From JBBBNV01 sp037137075 (GTDB lineage: Bacteria > Bacillota > Bacilli > Paenibacillales > NBRC-103111): DNA of 63,141 nucleotides. Position numbers and translations under genes: made by a program. Positions 21,204 through 29,363 of the stretch are shown one piece after another. The stretch is taken from the NCBI RefSeq assembly GCF_037137075.1, contig NZ_JBBBNV010000026.1, positions 1 through 63,141 of the forward strand. Reading direction: 5' to 3'. Each line of letters opens with the position of its first letter. The stretch's first letter is position 1. Below the pieces are notes generated by a model. It saw nothing but the letters and a program-made list of their open reading frames with translations. It did not search any database and was not told the origin of the DNA.

Positions 21204-21746
21204 TTATTTCGTGAACGGCATTCCCAATTGAACTAAAAGCTCACGAGATTCTTCATCGTTTTGGGCCGTGGTGACAATGACAATGTCCATACCGCGAACT
21301 TTATCCACTTTGTCATACTCGATTTCCGGGAAAATCAACTGTTCTTTCAGACCGAGCGTGTAGTTACCACGTCCGTCAAAAGCTTTAGTCGATACACCGC
21401 GGAAGTCACGAACACGTGGAAGAGCGACGTTGAACAATTTGTCCAAAAAGTGATACATACGCTCGCCGCGCAGAGTAACTTTAACGCCGATTGGCATACC
21501 CTCACGCAATTTGAAACCAGCGATGGATTTTTTAGCTTTTGTTACAACCGGCTTTTGACCGGCGATGATTTGCAGATCCTGAACAGCGGCGTCGAGCAAT
21601 TTGGAGTTACCGGCTGCATCGCCTACCCCCATATTGATAACGACTTTCTCGATTTTCGGAACTTGCATCACCGTTGTATAGCTGAACTTCTGCATCAGAG
21701 CAGGAGTGATTTCGTTTAAAAAGCGGTCCTTCATTCTTGCTGCCAT
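21204..21746 (-). CDS. rplE: 50S ribosomal protein L5
   Basis: 180 residues starting MAARMKDRFLNEITPALMQKFSY. L5 binds 5S rRNA and contacts the P-site tRNA and S13 across the subunit bridge. The conserved GKKPVVTKAKKSIA-like stretch (GQKPVVTKAKKSIAGFKLREG) and MDIVIVTTAQNDEESRELL are present. Good AGGAGGTAACATTCAACC before the ATG. Confidence 0.97.
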   Translation of the reverse strand: MAARMKDRFLNEITPALMQKFSYTTVMQVPKIEKVVINMGVGDAAGNSKLLDAAVQDLQIIAGQKPVVTKAKKSIAGFKLREGMPIGVKVTLRGERMYHFLDKLFNVALPRVRDFRGVSTKAFDGRGNYTLGLKEQLIFPEIEYDKVDKVRGMDIVIVTTAQNDEESRELLVQLGMPFTK

Positions 21747-21779
21747 GGTTGAATGTTACCTCCTTTCCGTCACGGGCGA

Positions 21780-22133
21780 TTAATCGATAACTTCGCCAGA
21801 TTGTTTGGCTACGCGTACTTTTTTGCCGTTATCCAATACTTTGTAACCGATACGAGTCGGTTTGCCGTTCTTTGGATCCACGTGCATAACGTTCGAAACA
21901 TGAATCGGAGCTTCTTGGTCAAGAATTCCGCCTTGCGGGTTAGTTGGAGATGGTTTCGCATGCTTCTTGATCATGTTTACACCTTCAACCAGCACTCGGT
22001 TTTGACGTGGGTAGGCTGCGATAACACGGCCTTTTTTCCCTTTGTCTTTACCGCTGATGACGATAACGGTATCGTCTTTTTTCACGTGCAGTGTATTGTT
22101 ATGGGATTCGAGCTTCTTCTTCGTTTTTGGCAT
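21780..22133 (-). CDS. rplX: 50S ribosomal protein L24
   Basis: ATG at 22133 (MPKTKKKLESHNNTLHVKKDDT) lies eight bases after AGGAGGTG and gives 117 residues; the start three codons earlier overlaps it. A KOW motif is visible (DTVIVISGKDKGKKGRVIAAYPRQNRVLVEGVN). L24 initiates large-subunit assembly and sits at the tunnel exit. In standard order between rplN and rplE. Confidence 0.97.
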   Translation of the reverse strand: MPKTKKKLESHNNTLHVKKDDTVIVISGKDKGKKGRVIAAYPRQNRVLVEGVNMIKKHAKPSPTNPQGGILDQEAPIHVSNVMHVDPKNGKPTRIGYKVLDNGKKVRVAKQSGEVID

Positions 22134-22183
22134 CTGTTGCACCTCCTAAGCTTGGGCCAAAGCAGCCCCGCGAAAGATCATCA

Positions 22184-22552
22184 TTAAATCACTTCAGGCG
22201 CGAGCGATACGATTTTCATGAAGTCCTTGTCACGAAGTTCACGAGCAACCGGTCCGAAAATACGGGTACCGCGCGGGCTTTTATCTTCTTTCACGATAAC
22301 TGCCGCATTCTCATCAAACTTAATGTAAGAACCATCTTTACGTCTTGCTCCGCTTTTGGTCCGAACGATAACCGCCTTAACAACGTCACCTTTCTTGACA
22401 ACGCCGCCAGGTGTTGCTTCTTTGACGGAGCAGATAATCAAGTCACCGATGTGTCCTACGCGACGGCCAGTACCGCCCAACACACGGATGCACATCAATT
22501 TCTTTGCACCGGAATTATCAGCAGAAACTAATCGAGTAAATGGTTGTACCAC
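22184..22552 (-). CDS. rplN: 50S ribosomal protein L14
   Basis: 122 residues beginning MVQPFTRLVSADNSGAKKLMCIRVLGG. L14 is a five-strand barrel at the subunit interface and the docking site of the silencing factor RsfS. The ADNSGAK and SGARRKDGSYIKFDENAAVIV-type motifs are intact. Confidence 0.97.
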   Translation of the reverse strand: MVQPFTRLVSADNSGAKKLMCIRVLGGTGRRVGHIGDLIICSVKEATPGGVVKKGDVVKAVIVRTKSGARRKDGSYIKFDENAAVIVKEDKSPRGTRIFGPVARELRDKDFMKIVSLAPEVI

Positions 22553-22583
22553 CTATGTTCCCTCCTTTCGGGTTCATGCAAGC

Positions 22584-22844
22584 TTACACGAGCACAGCTT
22601 TTTCTACGATTTCAACGAGTCTGAAGCGTTTGTCCTTCGACAACGGGCGGGTTTCCATAATTTTCACAGTATCCCCGATTTGTGCTTCGTTATTCTCGTC
22701 ATGCGCTTTGAATTTCTTCGTATATTTAATCCGTTTGTGATACAAAGAGTGCTTTTTGTATGTTTCAACGGATACAACAATCGTTTTGTCCATTTTATCG
22801 CTGACTACTTTGCCGATTTGCACTTTGCGTTCATTGCGTTCCAT
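22584..22844 (-). CDS. rpsQ: 30S ribosomal protein S17
   Basis: 86-residue OB-fold protein (MERNERKVQIGKVVSDKMDKTIVVSVE...). S17 binds 16S rRNA helices 7 and 11 as a primary assembly protein. KRIKYTKKFKAHDENNEAQIGDTVKIMETRPLSK is the conserved core. GGGAGGATAAGGT precedes the ATG. Confidence 0.97.
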   Translation of the reverse strand: MERNERKVQIGKVVSDKMDKTIVVSVETYKKHSLYHKRIKYTKKFKAHDENNEAQIGDTVKIMETRPLSKDKRFRLVEIVEKAVLV

Positions 22845-22912
22845 ACCTTATCCTCCCTTCATAGTTCAATCCTCAGGCTGAACGTACCGTTACAGGAATG
22901 TGGAGAGGGCTA

Positions 22913-23113
22913 TCAGCTAATGATACCCAGTTCTCTTTCTCTAACAACGGTTTTTGCACGAGCAATTTCTTTACGAACTTCGCGAATACGAACCGGGTTG
23001 TCGAGTTGTCCTGTCGCCAGTTGAAAACGAAGGTTGAACAATTCTTCTTTGAAACCGGAGATTTTTTGTTCAATCTCAGCAGTGGTTAAGTTACGAAACT
23101 CACTAGCTTTCAT
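22913..23113 (-). CDS. rpmC: 50S ribosomal protein L29
   Basis: 66 residues from ATG at 23113 (MKASEFRNLTTAEIEQKISG), the normal size; the frame is open upstream inside rplP but has no other suitable start. It overlaps the rplP stop by 11 bases. L29 lies by the tunnel exit next to L23 and takes part in binding of SRP and trigger factor. The helical hairpin with FNLRFQLATGQLDNPVRIREVRKEIAR is canonical. Confidence 0.97.
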   Translation of the reverse strand: MKASEFRNLTTAEIEQKISGFKEELFNLRFQLATGQLDNPVRIREVRKEIARAKTVVRERELGIIS

Positions 23114-23537
23114 TTGCTTCACCGCCCAGTTCTTCACGTTTAACGAACTTCGTTTTGATTGGGAGCTTGTGAGAAGCAAGACGCATCGCTTCGCGAGCGA
23201 TTTCTTCACTCACCCCGGCCAGCTCAAACAAGATTTTGCCTGGCTTAACCACAGCAACCCATTTCTCAACGTTACCTTTACCGCTACCCATCCGCACCTC
23301 AAGAGGTTTTTGGGTGATTGGCTTCGCAGGGAAAATTTTAATCCATACTTTACCGCCCCGTTTGATGTAACGGGTCATTGCAATACGAGCAGCTTCGATT
23401 TGACGGTTGGTTACCCAAGCCGGCTCAACAGCCTGCAAACCGTATTCGCCGAATGCCACTTCCGTGCCGCCTTTAGCACGGCCTTTCATTTTACCGCGAT
23501 GTTCTTTGCGGTGTTTGACGCGTTTTGGCAACAACAT
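23103..23537 (-). CDS. rplP: 50S ribosomal protein L16
   Basis: 144 residues starting MLLPKRVKHRKEHRGKMKGRAKGG. L16 shapes the A-site tRNA elbow pocket. The conserved FGEYGLQAVEPAWVTNRQIEAARIAMTRYIKRGGKVWIKIFP block is present, including the arginine hydroxylated in some bacteria (context EVRMGSGKG). It begins two bases after rpsC and overlaps rpmC. Confidence 0.97.
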   Translation of the reverse strand: MLLPKRVKHRKEHRGKMKGRAKGGTEVAFGEYGLQAVEPAWVTNRQIEAARIAMTRYIKRGGKVWIKIFPAKPITQKPLEVRMGSGKGNVEKWVAVVKPGKILFELAGVSEEIAREAMRLASHKLPIKTKFVKREELGGEANES

Positions 23538-23539
23538 GA

Positions 23540-24205
23540 TTAGTTTCCTCCTTCCTGAACAGCTTTCTTCTTAGCAGTCGGGAGAACTTCACCGCGATAA
23601 ATCCATACTTTTACACCGATACGTCCGTACGTAGTGTGCGCCTCTGCTGTGCCATAATCGATATCCGCACGAAGCGTATGAAGCGGTACTGTTCCTTCGC
23701 TATAACCTTCGGTACGGGCAATTTCAGCGCCGCCCAGACGTCCGCTAACCGAAGTTTTAATCCCTTTAGCACCGGATCTCATCGTTCTTTGGATTGCTTG
23801 TTTCATAGCACGACGGAACGAAACACGGCGTTCCAATTGTTGAGCGATGCTTTCAGCAACCAGCGTTGCATCCAGATCCGGAGTTTTAATTTCAGCGATG
23901 TTGATGTGAACCTTTTTGCCGCCAGTCAGTTGGGTCAGGTATTGACGGATGTTTTCAACTTCAGAACCGCCTTTACCAATTACCATACCTGGTTTCGCAG
24001 TGTTAATCGTCACGTTTACGCGGTTTGCTGCGCGCTCAATGTCGATACGGGAAACCGCCGACTCTTTCAGCTTGCCTTTAAGGTATTCACGAATTTTTAC
24101 GTCTTCCATCAAGAGCGTACCGAAGTCCTTATCCGCATACCATTTGGACTCCCAGTCACGAATGATGCCAATCCTTAAGCCTACCGGACTTACCTTTTGT
24201 CCCAC
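23540..24205 (-). CDS. rpsC: 30S ribosomal protein S3
   Basis: 221 residues with an N-terminal KH domain (VNVTINTAKPGMVIGKGGSEVENIRQYL, GKGG loop intact) and a C-terminal domain (GAEIARTEGYSEGTVPLHTLRADIDYGTAEA). S3 forms the mRNA entry channel with S4 and S5. The start MGQKVSPVGLRIGIIRDWES is standard. Confidence 0.97.
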   Translation of the reverse strand: MGQKVSPVGLRIGIIRDWESKWYADKDFGTLLMEDVKIREYLKGKLKESAVSRIDIERAANRVNVTINTAKPGMVIGKGGSEVENIRQYLTQLTGGKKVHINIAEIKTPDLDATLVAESIAQQLERRVSFRRAMKQAIQRTMRSGAKGIKTSVSGRLGGAEIARTEGYSEGTVPLHTLRADIDYGTAEAHTTYGRIGVKVWIYRGEVLPTAKKKAVQEGGN

Positions 24206-24218
24206 ACGTCTTCCCTCC

Positions 24219-24551
24219 TTATTTCTCAGATACCACTACAGTAATATGGCTGGTACGTTTTAAAATGCTGAATGCGCGACCTTGCGCATGCGGCTGGAAT
24301 CGTTTCATTGTTGAACCGCCGTCCACAAACACTTCGCTAATCACCAGTTTGTTCGGATCCAGCGAGAGGTTATGCTCCGCATTTGCGATAGCGGAATTAA
24401 GCACCTTCTCTACGATCGGGGATGCCGCTCTAGGAGTGTGGCGCAAAATAGCAATTGCTTCACCAACTTGTTTGCCGCGGATCAAGTCAACGACCAAACG
24501 AACTTTACGTGGAGCAATGCGCACGTGTCTTGCAATAGCTTTAGCTTGCAT
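24219..24551 (-). CDS. rplV: 50S ribosomal protein L22
   Basis: ATG at 24551 (MQAKAIARHVRIAPRKVRLVVDLIRGK) has GAGAGGAGG upstream and gives 110 residues. L22 lines the nascent-peptide tunnel; its beta-hairpin (VFVDGGSTMKRFQPHAQGRAFSILKRTSHITVVV) forms part of the constriction and is the site of macrolide-resistance changes. No deletion or insertion is seen in the hairpin. Confidence 0.97.
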   Translation of the reverse strand: MQAKAIARHVRIAPRKVRLVVDLIRGKQVGEAIAILRHTPRAASPIVEKVLNSAIANAEHNLSLDPNKLVISEVFVDGGSTMKRFQPHAQGRAFSILKRTSHITVVVSEK

Positions 24552-24607
24552 GGATGTACCTCCTCTCAGCAATGGAGTGTTTCAACCCCATCAATCTGTA
24601 TATGTTC

Positions 24608-24886
24608 TTATCGTTTACCGGTCTTTTTATCGTCATCGTGACCTTTGTAGGTCCGAGTCGGAGCAAACTCGCCGAGCTTGTGTCCAACCATATCTTCCGT
24701 TACATACACTGGCACGTGCTTTCTGCCGTCATAAACAGCGAAAGTGTGACCAACGAATTGTGGAAAAATGGTCGAGCGGCGAGACCAGGTTTTAATTACA
24801 ACCTTCTTACCGGAATCGTTCATGGTATCGACTTTTTTCATCAAGTGGTCATCTACAAATGGCCCTTTTTTCAAACTGCGTCCCAT
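24608..24886 (-). CDS. rpsS: 30S ribosomal protein S19
   Basis: 92 residues (MGRSLKKGPFVDDHLMKKVD...). S19 sits in the head of the small subunit with S13. The TWSRRSTIFPQFVGHTFAVYDGRKHVPVYVTEDMVGHKLGEFAPTRTY region is canonical. The start is preceded by GAAGGGAGGACAATCC. Confidence 0.97.
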   Translation of the reverse strand: MGRSLKKGPFVDDHLMKKVDTMNDSGKKVVIKTWSRRSTIFPQFVGHTFAVYDGRKHVPVYVTEDMVGHKLGEFAPTRTYKGHDDDKKTGKR

Positions 24887-24924
24887 GGATTGTCCTCCCT
24901 TCTCAACCTAGCTTACGCTCGTCA

Positions 24925-25755
24925 TTACTTCGTGCGGCGACGAACGATATATTTATTGGAAGCTTTGTTTTTCTTACGAGTTTTGTAACCAAGGGTCGGC
25001 TTGCCCCAAGGAGACATAGGCGATTTGCGTCCGATTGGCGCGCGGCCTTCACCACCACCGTGAGGGTGATCGTTCGGGTTCATTACTACCCCGCGGACTT
25101 CAGGACGTTTGCCCAACCAGCGGCTGCGGCCTGCTTTACCGATGGAAATCAGCTCGTGGTCTTCGTTACCTACGGAACCGATGGTTGCGCGGCAAACCTT
25201 CAACACTTTACGAACTTCACCGGAAGTAAGGCGAATTGTCACGTACACATCTTCTTTACCCAGCAGTTGCGCTTCTGTACCAGCAGCACGAACCATTTGT
25301 CCGCCCTTGCCTGGCTTCAGCTCAATGTTGTGGATAACTGTACCAACTGGAATGTTTTCCAATGGCAATGCGTTACCGATTTTGATGTCGGAATTAGGAC
25401 CGGATGTGATAACGTCATTTACTTTCAGGCCTTTCGGCGCCAAAATGTAACGTTTCTCACCATCAGCGTAGTTAATCAATGCGATGTTGGCAGTACGGTT
25501 CGGGTCGTACTCAATAGTAGCAACGCGTCCTGGAATGCCATCTTTGTTGCGTTTAAAATCGATAATCCGATATTTACGTTTATGACCGCCGCCGTGGTGG
25601 CGAGTCGTGATTTTACCTTGGTTGTTGCGGCCGGCTTTTTTGTGCAGCGGTGCCAGCAACGATTTCTCCGGCTGGGATGCCGTGATTTCTTCGAATGTCG
25701 AAACCGTCATTTGACGGCGTCCCGGAGAGGTCGGCTTAAAGCTTTTAATTGGCAC
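24925..25755 (-). CDS. rplB: 50S ribosomal protein L2
   Basis: GTG at 25755 (VPIKSFKPTSPGRRQMTVSTF) behind GAGGAGGGAATCCAA gives 276 residues, matching other Bacillales; the ATG nine codons earlier is in the previous spacer. L2 is needed for subunit association and peptidyl transfer. The C-terminal NPNDHPHGGGEGRAPIGR contains the conserved histidine region near the active centre. Confidence 0.97.
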   Translation of the reverse strand: MPIKSFKPTSPGRRQMTVSTFEEITASQPEKSLLAPLHKKAGRNNQGKITTRHHGGGHKRKYRIIDFKRNKDGIPGRVATIEYDPNRTANIALINYADGEKRYILAPKGLKVNDVITSGPNSDIKIGNALPLENIPVGTVIHNIELKPGKGGQMVRAAGTEAQLLGKEDVYVTIRLTSGEVRKVLKVCRATIGSVGNEDHELISIGKAGRSRWLGKRPEVRGVVMNPNDHPHGGGEGRAPIGRKSPMSPWGKPTLGYKTRKKNKASNKYIVRRRTK

Positions 25756-25811
25756 TTGGATTCCCTCCTCTGCGCTTTGCATTCAGCAAAGCTCATTTCA
25801 ACATACTCGTC

Positions 25812-26102
25812 TTACACAGTCTCAAAGAACTCCAGCTCTTTGCTGTCTGCGCTAAGTGTAACAATCGCTTTTTTCCACTCGGAAGTATATCCGGAATGAC
25901 GGCCATAGCGCTTCGGTTTAGCAGGCATTCTGAGCGTGTTCACGTTTGTTACTTTCACTTTGAAAATTTGCTCGATAGCGTATTTGATTTCCGTTTTATT
26001 GGAACGAATATCTACTTCGAACGTGTATTTTTTCTCGTTCATCAATTCAGAAGTGCGTTCGGTGATTACCGGGCGCTTGATAATATCGCGTGGATTTTTC
26101 AT
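25812..26102 (-). CDS. rplW: 50S ribosomal protein L23
   Basis: 96 residues (MKNPRDIIKRPVITERTSELMNEKKYTFEVD...). L23 is the main docking site for trigger factor and SRP at the tunnel exit. SNKTEIKYAIEQIFKVKVTNVNT is the conserved core. The ATG overlaps the stop of rplD by one base, coupling translation. Confidence 0.97.
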   Translation of the reverse strand: MKNPRDIIKRPVITERTSELMNEKKYTFEVDIRSNKTEIKYAIEQIFKVKVTNVNTLRMPAKPKRYGRHSGYTSEWKKAIVTLSADSKELEFFETV

Positions 26103-26725
26103 TATCCAAGCACCTCCTCTACCTTCTGTACAGCATCCTTAGTGATGATTAGCTTGTCATATACCAGAACGTCAAGTACGTTGATTACGTCAGCGGAAAC
26201 GAATTTGACCCCTGGAATGTTGCGCGAGGACAATGCTACGTTGTCATCATAGTTTGCTGCCACGATTAAAGCCTTGCGATCCACCTTCAGGTTGTTGAGG
26301 ATGGTTGCAAATTCTTTTGTTTTCGGCGCGTTCAGTTGAAGTTGGTCCAATACGATAATCTCGCTTGCAACAACTTTCGAAGACAAAGCCGATTTAATTG
26401 CCAAACGGCGAACTTTTCTAGGAAGCTTGAATCCGTAGCTGCGCGGCGTCGGTCCGAATACGATACCGCCACCTTTCCATTGCGGCGAACGAATACTACC
26501 TTGACGTGCGCGGCCAGTTCCTTTTTGTTTCCAAGGCTTACGACCGCCGCCACGGACTTCCGAGCGACCTTTTACTTTGTGCGTACCTTGACGTTGCGAT
26601 GCTCTTTGCAGCAAAACCGCTTCATTGAGGACGTGTGCATTCGGCTCAATTCCGAATACTGCATCCGCCAATTCGATTTCACCCACTTGCGAGCCGCTCA
26701 CATTATACAGTGCTACTTTTGGCAT
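26102..26725 (-). CDS. rplD: 50S ribosomal protein L4
   Basis: 207 residues. L4 reaches the tunnel constriction through a long loop (KVKGRSEVRGGGRKPWKQKGTGRARQGSIRSPQWKGGG), here uninterrupted and without macrolide-resistance indels that I can recognise. In E. coli L4 represses the S10 operon; Firmicutes lack that exact leader. Confidence 0.97.
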   Translation of the reverse strand: MPKVALYNVSGSQVGEIELADAVFGIEPNAHVLNEAVLLQRASQRQGTHKVKGRSEVRGGGRKPWKQKGTGRARQGSIRSPQWKGGGIVFGPTPRSYGFKLPRKVRRLAIKSALSSKVVASEIIVLDQLQLNAPKTKEFATILNNLKVDRKALIVAANYDDNVALSSRNIPGVKFVSADVINVLDVLVYDKLIITKDAVQKVEEVLG

Positions 26726-26754
26726 TTGATATCCTCCTTTCCCGTTTCCTTAAA

Positions 26755-27381
26755 TTATTTCTTCACCGTTGCTTTAACGGTTACGTATGAATTATCCGGA
26801 CCTGGAATGGAACCTTTAACCAGAAGAATGTTACGTTCAGCATCGATGCGAACGATTTGAAGCTTCTGAATCGTAATGGTTTCGTTACCCATTTGTCCTG
26901 GCAGTTTTTTACCTTTTGGAACACGGTTTGCTTCTTTAGTGATTGCAAGCGAACCGGAACCGCGGTGATACTTGGAACCGTGAGACATAGGACCGCGGGA
27001 AAGACCATGGCGTTTAATCGAACCTTGGTAACCTTTACCTTTGGAAGTTCCTGTAATGTCAACAAGTTCGCCTTCTGCAAAAAGGTCAACTTTGAGCTCC
27101 TGGCCAACTTCGTATTCCCCTAAGTTAATGCCACGGATCTCTTTCACGTAGCGCTTAGGTGCGGCATTTGCTTTTTTAGCATGGCCGATTTCAGGTTTCG
27201 TCGCTCTCGATTCTTTCTTATCGTCAAAACCGATTTGAATCGCTTCGTAACCGTCGTTTTCTTGGTCTTTCTTCTGCAGAACAACGCAAGGACCAGCCTG
27301 GATGACCGTTACCGGCACCACGTTACCTTCAGCTGTAAATACTTGAGTCATTCCCAGTTTTTTACCTAAGATACCTTTCAT
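26755..27381 (-). CDS. rplC: 50S ribosomal protein L3
   Basis: ATG at 27381 (MKGILGKKLGMTQVFTAEGNVVPVT) with AAGAGGTG upstream gives 208 residues. L3 initiates 50S assembly and its central finger (SKGKGYQGSIKRHGLSRGPMSHGSKYHRGSGSL) approaches the peptidyl-transferase centre. The upstream in-frame ATG at 27402 is less well placed. Confidence 0.97.
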   Translation of the reverse strand: MKGILGKKLGMTQVFTAEGNVVPVTVIQAGPCVVLQKKDQENDGYEAIQIGFDDKKESRATKPEIGHAKKANAAPKRYVKEIRGINLGEYEVGQELKVDLFAEGELVDITGTSKGKGYQGSIKRHGLSRGPMSHGSKYHRGSGSLAITKEANRVPKGKKLPGQMGNETITIQKLQIVRIDAERNILLVKGSIPGPDNSYVTVKATVKK

Positions 27382-27429
27382 GTTGACACCTCTTTTCTTC
27401 ATCTTACTGGTAGTGTTCGTTTATTCGGA

Positions 27430-27741
27430 TTACAGCTTAATTTCAATATCAACGCCAGACGGCAGATCAAGACGCATCAGCGCATCAACGGTTTGAGGCG
27501 TCGGATTGACGATGTCAATCAAACGTTTGTGAGTTCTCATCTCAAACTGTTCGCGAGAATCCTTGTACTTGTGCACAGCACGGAGAATCGTAATGATTTG
27601 CTTCTCAGTTGGAAGCGGAATCGGTCCAGATACACCCGCACCGGTACGTTTTGCTGTTTCCACAATTTTTTCTGCGGATTGATCAAGCACACGGTGATCG
27701 TAAGCTTTCAAGCGGATACGAATTTTTTGTTTCTTTGCCAT
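27430..27741 (-). CDS. rpsJ: 30S ribosomal protein S10 (NusE)
   Basis: ATG at 27741 (MAKKQKIRIRLKAYDHRVLDQSAEKIV) with GAAGGAGGG upstream gives 103 residues; the long open frame to 27807 has no other good start. S10 is part of the 30S head and, as NusE, of transcription antitermination complexes with NusB. It is first in the S10 cluster, with its own promoter about 150 bases upstream. Confidence 0.97.
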   Translation of the reverse strand: MAKKQKIRIRLKAYDHRVLDQSAEKIVETAKRTGAGVSGPIPLPTEKQIITILRAVHKYKDSREQFEMRTHKRLIDIVNPTPQTVDALMRLDLPSGVDIEIKL

Positions 27742-27883
27742 ATAAGTCCCTCCTTCTATCGCCCAATTTATAATCGGACATACTCCGCGAAAATTCTCTG
27801 GCAGCACCTGCGCCTCATGGCAAAGGAGCCGGGTGTGTCAGCAACCTCTCGCATCATCGCAACGTCACAGACCAACGTTCACT

Positions 27884-27913
27884 ATTATATAATAAAACCA
27901 TCTATGAAAGCAA
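27884..27913 (-). promoter_or_regulatory. Promoter of the S10-spc-alpha cluster
   Basis: TTGCTT (27913-27908), 18-base spacer and a perfect TATAAT (27889-27884), in an A/T-rich setting as expected for a strong ribosomal promoter. It lies downstream of the tuf terminator. Confidence 0.7.
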
Positions 27914-28084
27914 GAAAAATGTTTGCTAAATTCATGCAAAAGCCGTGACCCAGCAAAAATAATTCAGCGCTTGTTCCAAAGCACGCTTTTTCTCTATTCA
28001 GGCAGCTGTCCGCCTTATACTGGTTCACAATTAAACTCCAAGCAACTTATGCCGTAACACTGTGTTTGTTAAGGCATCAGCTTA

Positions 28085-28131
28085 AAATAACAAACCCCCT
28101 CATTCACTAAGGAACGAGGGGGTTTGTTATT
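28085..28131 (-). terminator. Terminator after tuf
   Basis: A roughly 20-bp stem with one mismatch, AATAACAAACCCCCTC pairing with GAGGGGGTTTGTTATT, followed by TTTAAG, begins 9 bases after the tuf stop. It separates the str operon from the S10 cluster. Confidence 0.88.
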
Positions 28132-28139
28132 GAAGTTAA

Positions 28140-29330
28140 TTACTTCACGATTGTTGCAACTGCGCCTGCACCAACAGTACGGCCGCCTTCGCGAATCGCG
28201 AAACGAGTTCCTTCTTCGATAGCGATAGAAGAAATCAGGTCAACCGTAACAGTGATGTTGTCGCCTGGCATAACCATCTCAGTGCCTTCTGGCAGGTTGA
28301 TGATACCAGTTACGTCAGTTGTACGGAAGTAGAATTGTGGACGGTAGCCTGTGAAGAAAGGCTTATGACGGCCACCCTCTTCTTTAGTCAGAACGTAGAT
28401 TTGAGCAGTGAAGTTCGTGTGTGGCTTAACGGAGTTCACTTTCGCCAATACTTGGCCGCGCTCAATTTCTTTACGGTCTACACCACGAAGCAGTGCGCCG
28501 ATGTTGTCACCAGCTTGAGCTTGATCCAGAAGCTTACGGAACATCTCAACGCCTGTAACAACGCATTTTTTAGTTTCTTCAGCCAGACCAACGATTTCAA
28601 CCTCGTCGCCCACTTTAACAAGACCACGCTCTACACGGCCAGTAGCAACAGTACCACGACCAGTGATTGTGAACACGTCCTCAACAGGCATCAGGAACGG
28701 TTTGTCTACATCGCGCTCTGGAGTTGGGATATAAGTATCGATTTGCTCGAAGAGCTCAACGATTTTGTCAGCCCACTCGCCATCAGGGTTTTGAAGCGCT
28801 TCACGAGCGGAACCTTGGATGATTGGAGTGTCATCGCCTGGGAACTCATATTCGTTCAACAGGTCGCGAACTTCCATTTCAACCAGCTCAAGCAGTTCAG
28901 CGTCTTCAACCATGTCGCATTTGTTCAAGAATACAACGATGTAAGGAACGCCTACTTGACGGGACAACAGGATGTGCTCGCGAGTTTGCGGCATTGGGCC
29001 GTCAGCTGCGGATACAACCAGGATAGCGCCGTCCATTTGAGCAGCACCAGTGATCATGTTTTTAACATAGTCAGCGTGGCCTGGGCAGTCTACGTGAGCG
29101 TAGTGACGGTTAGGAGTTTCGTACTCAACGTGAGCGGTGGAGATAGTGATACCGCGCTCGCGCTCTTCTGGAGCTTTATCGATTTGATCGAATGCTACTG
29201 CTGCGCCACCGTATTTTTTCGAAAGAACGGTAGTGATTGCTGCAGTCAGGGTTGTTTTACCGTGGTCAACGTGACCGATGGTACCAATGTTTACGTGTGG
29301 TTTATTACGTTCAAACTTAGCCTTTGCCAT
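28140..29330 (-). CDS. tuf: Elongation factor Tu
   Basis: 396 residues. Delivers aminoacyl-tRNA to the ribosome as a ternary complex with GTP. The P-loop GHVDHGKT is at 19-26, DCPGH at about 81-85 and NKCD at about 136-139, followed by the two beta-barrel domains. GGRTVGAGAVATIVK closes the protein. It is the last gene of the str operon, 33 bases after fusA behind AAGGAGGAATAG, with an excellent terminator. Confidence 0.98.
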   Translation of the reverse strand: MAKAKFERNKPHVNIGTIGHVDHGKTTLTAAITTVLSKKYGGAAVAFDQIDKAPEERERGITISTAHVEYETPNRHYAHVDCPGHADYVKNMITGAAQMDGAILVVSAADGPMPQTREHILLSRQVGVPYIVVFLNKCDMVEDAELLELVEMEVRDLLNEYEFPGDDTPIIQGSAREALQNPDGEWADKIVELFEQIDTYIPTPERDVDKPFLMPVEDVFTITGRGTVATGRVERGLVKVGDEVEIVGLAEETKKCVVTGVEMFRKLLDQAQAGDNIGALLRGVDRKEIERGQVLAKVNSVKPHTNFTAQIYVLTKEEGGRHKPFFTGYRPQFYFRTTDVTGIINLPEGTEMVMPGDNITVTVDLISSIAIEEGTRFAIREGGRTVGAGAVATIVK

Positions 29331-29363
29331 TGTAAACTATTCCTCCTTAGATTAGCGTTTATA

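Larger units (their letters stand above)
27742..28139. other. Spacer between tuf and rpsJ
   Basis: It contains the tuf terminator and the S10 promoter. The 140-base untranslated leader between promoter and rpsJ shows no clear riboprotein motif, and no small gene is supported. Confidence 0.6.
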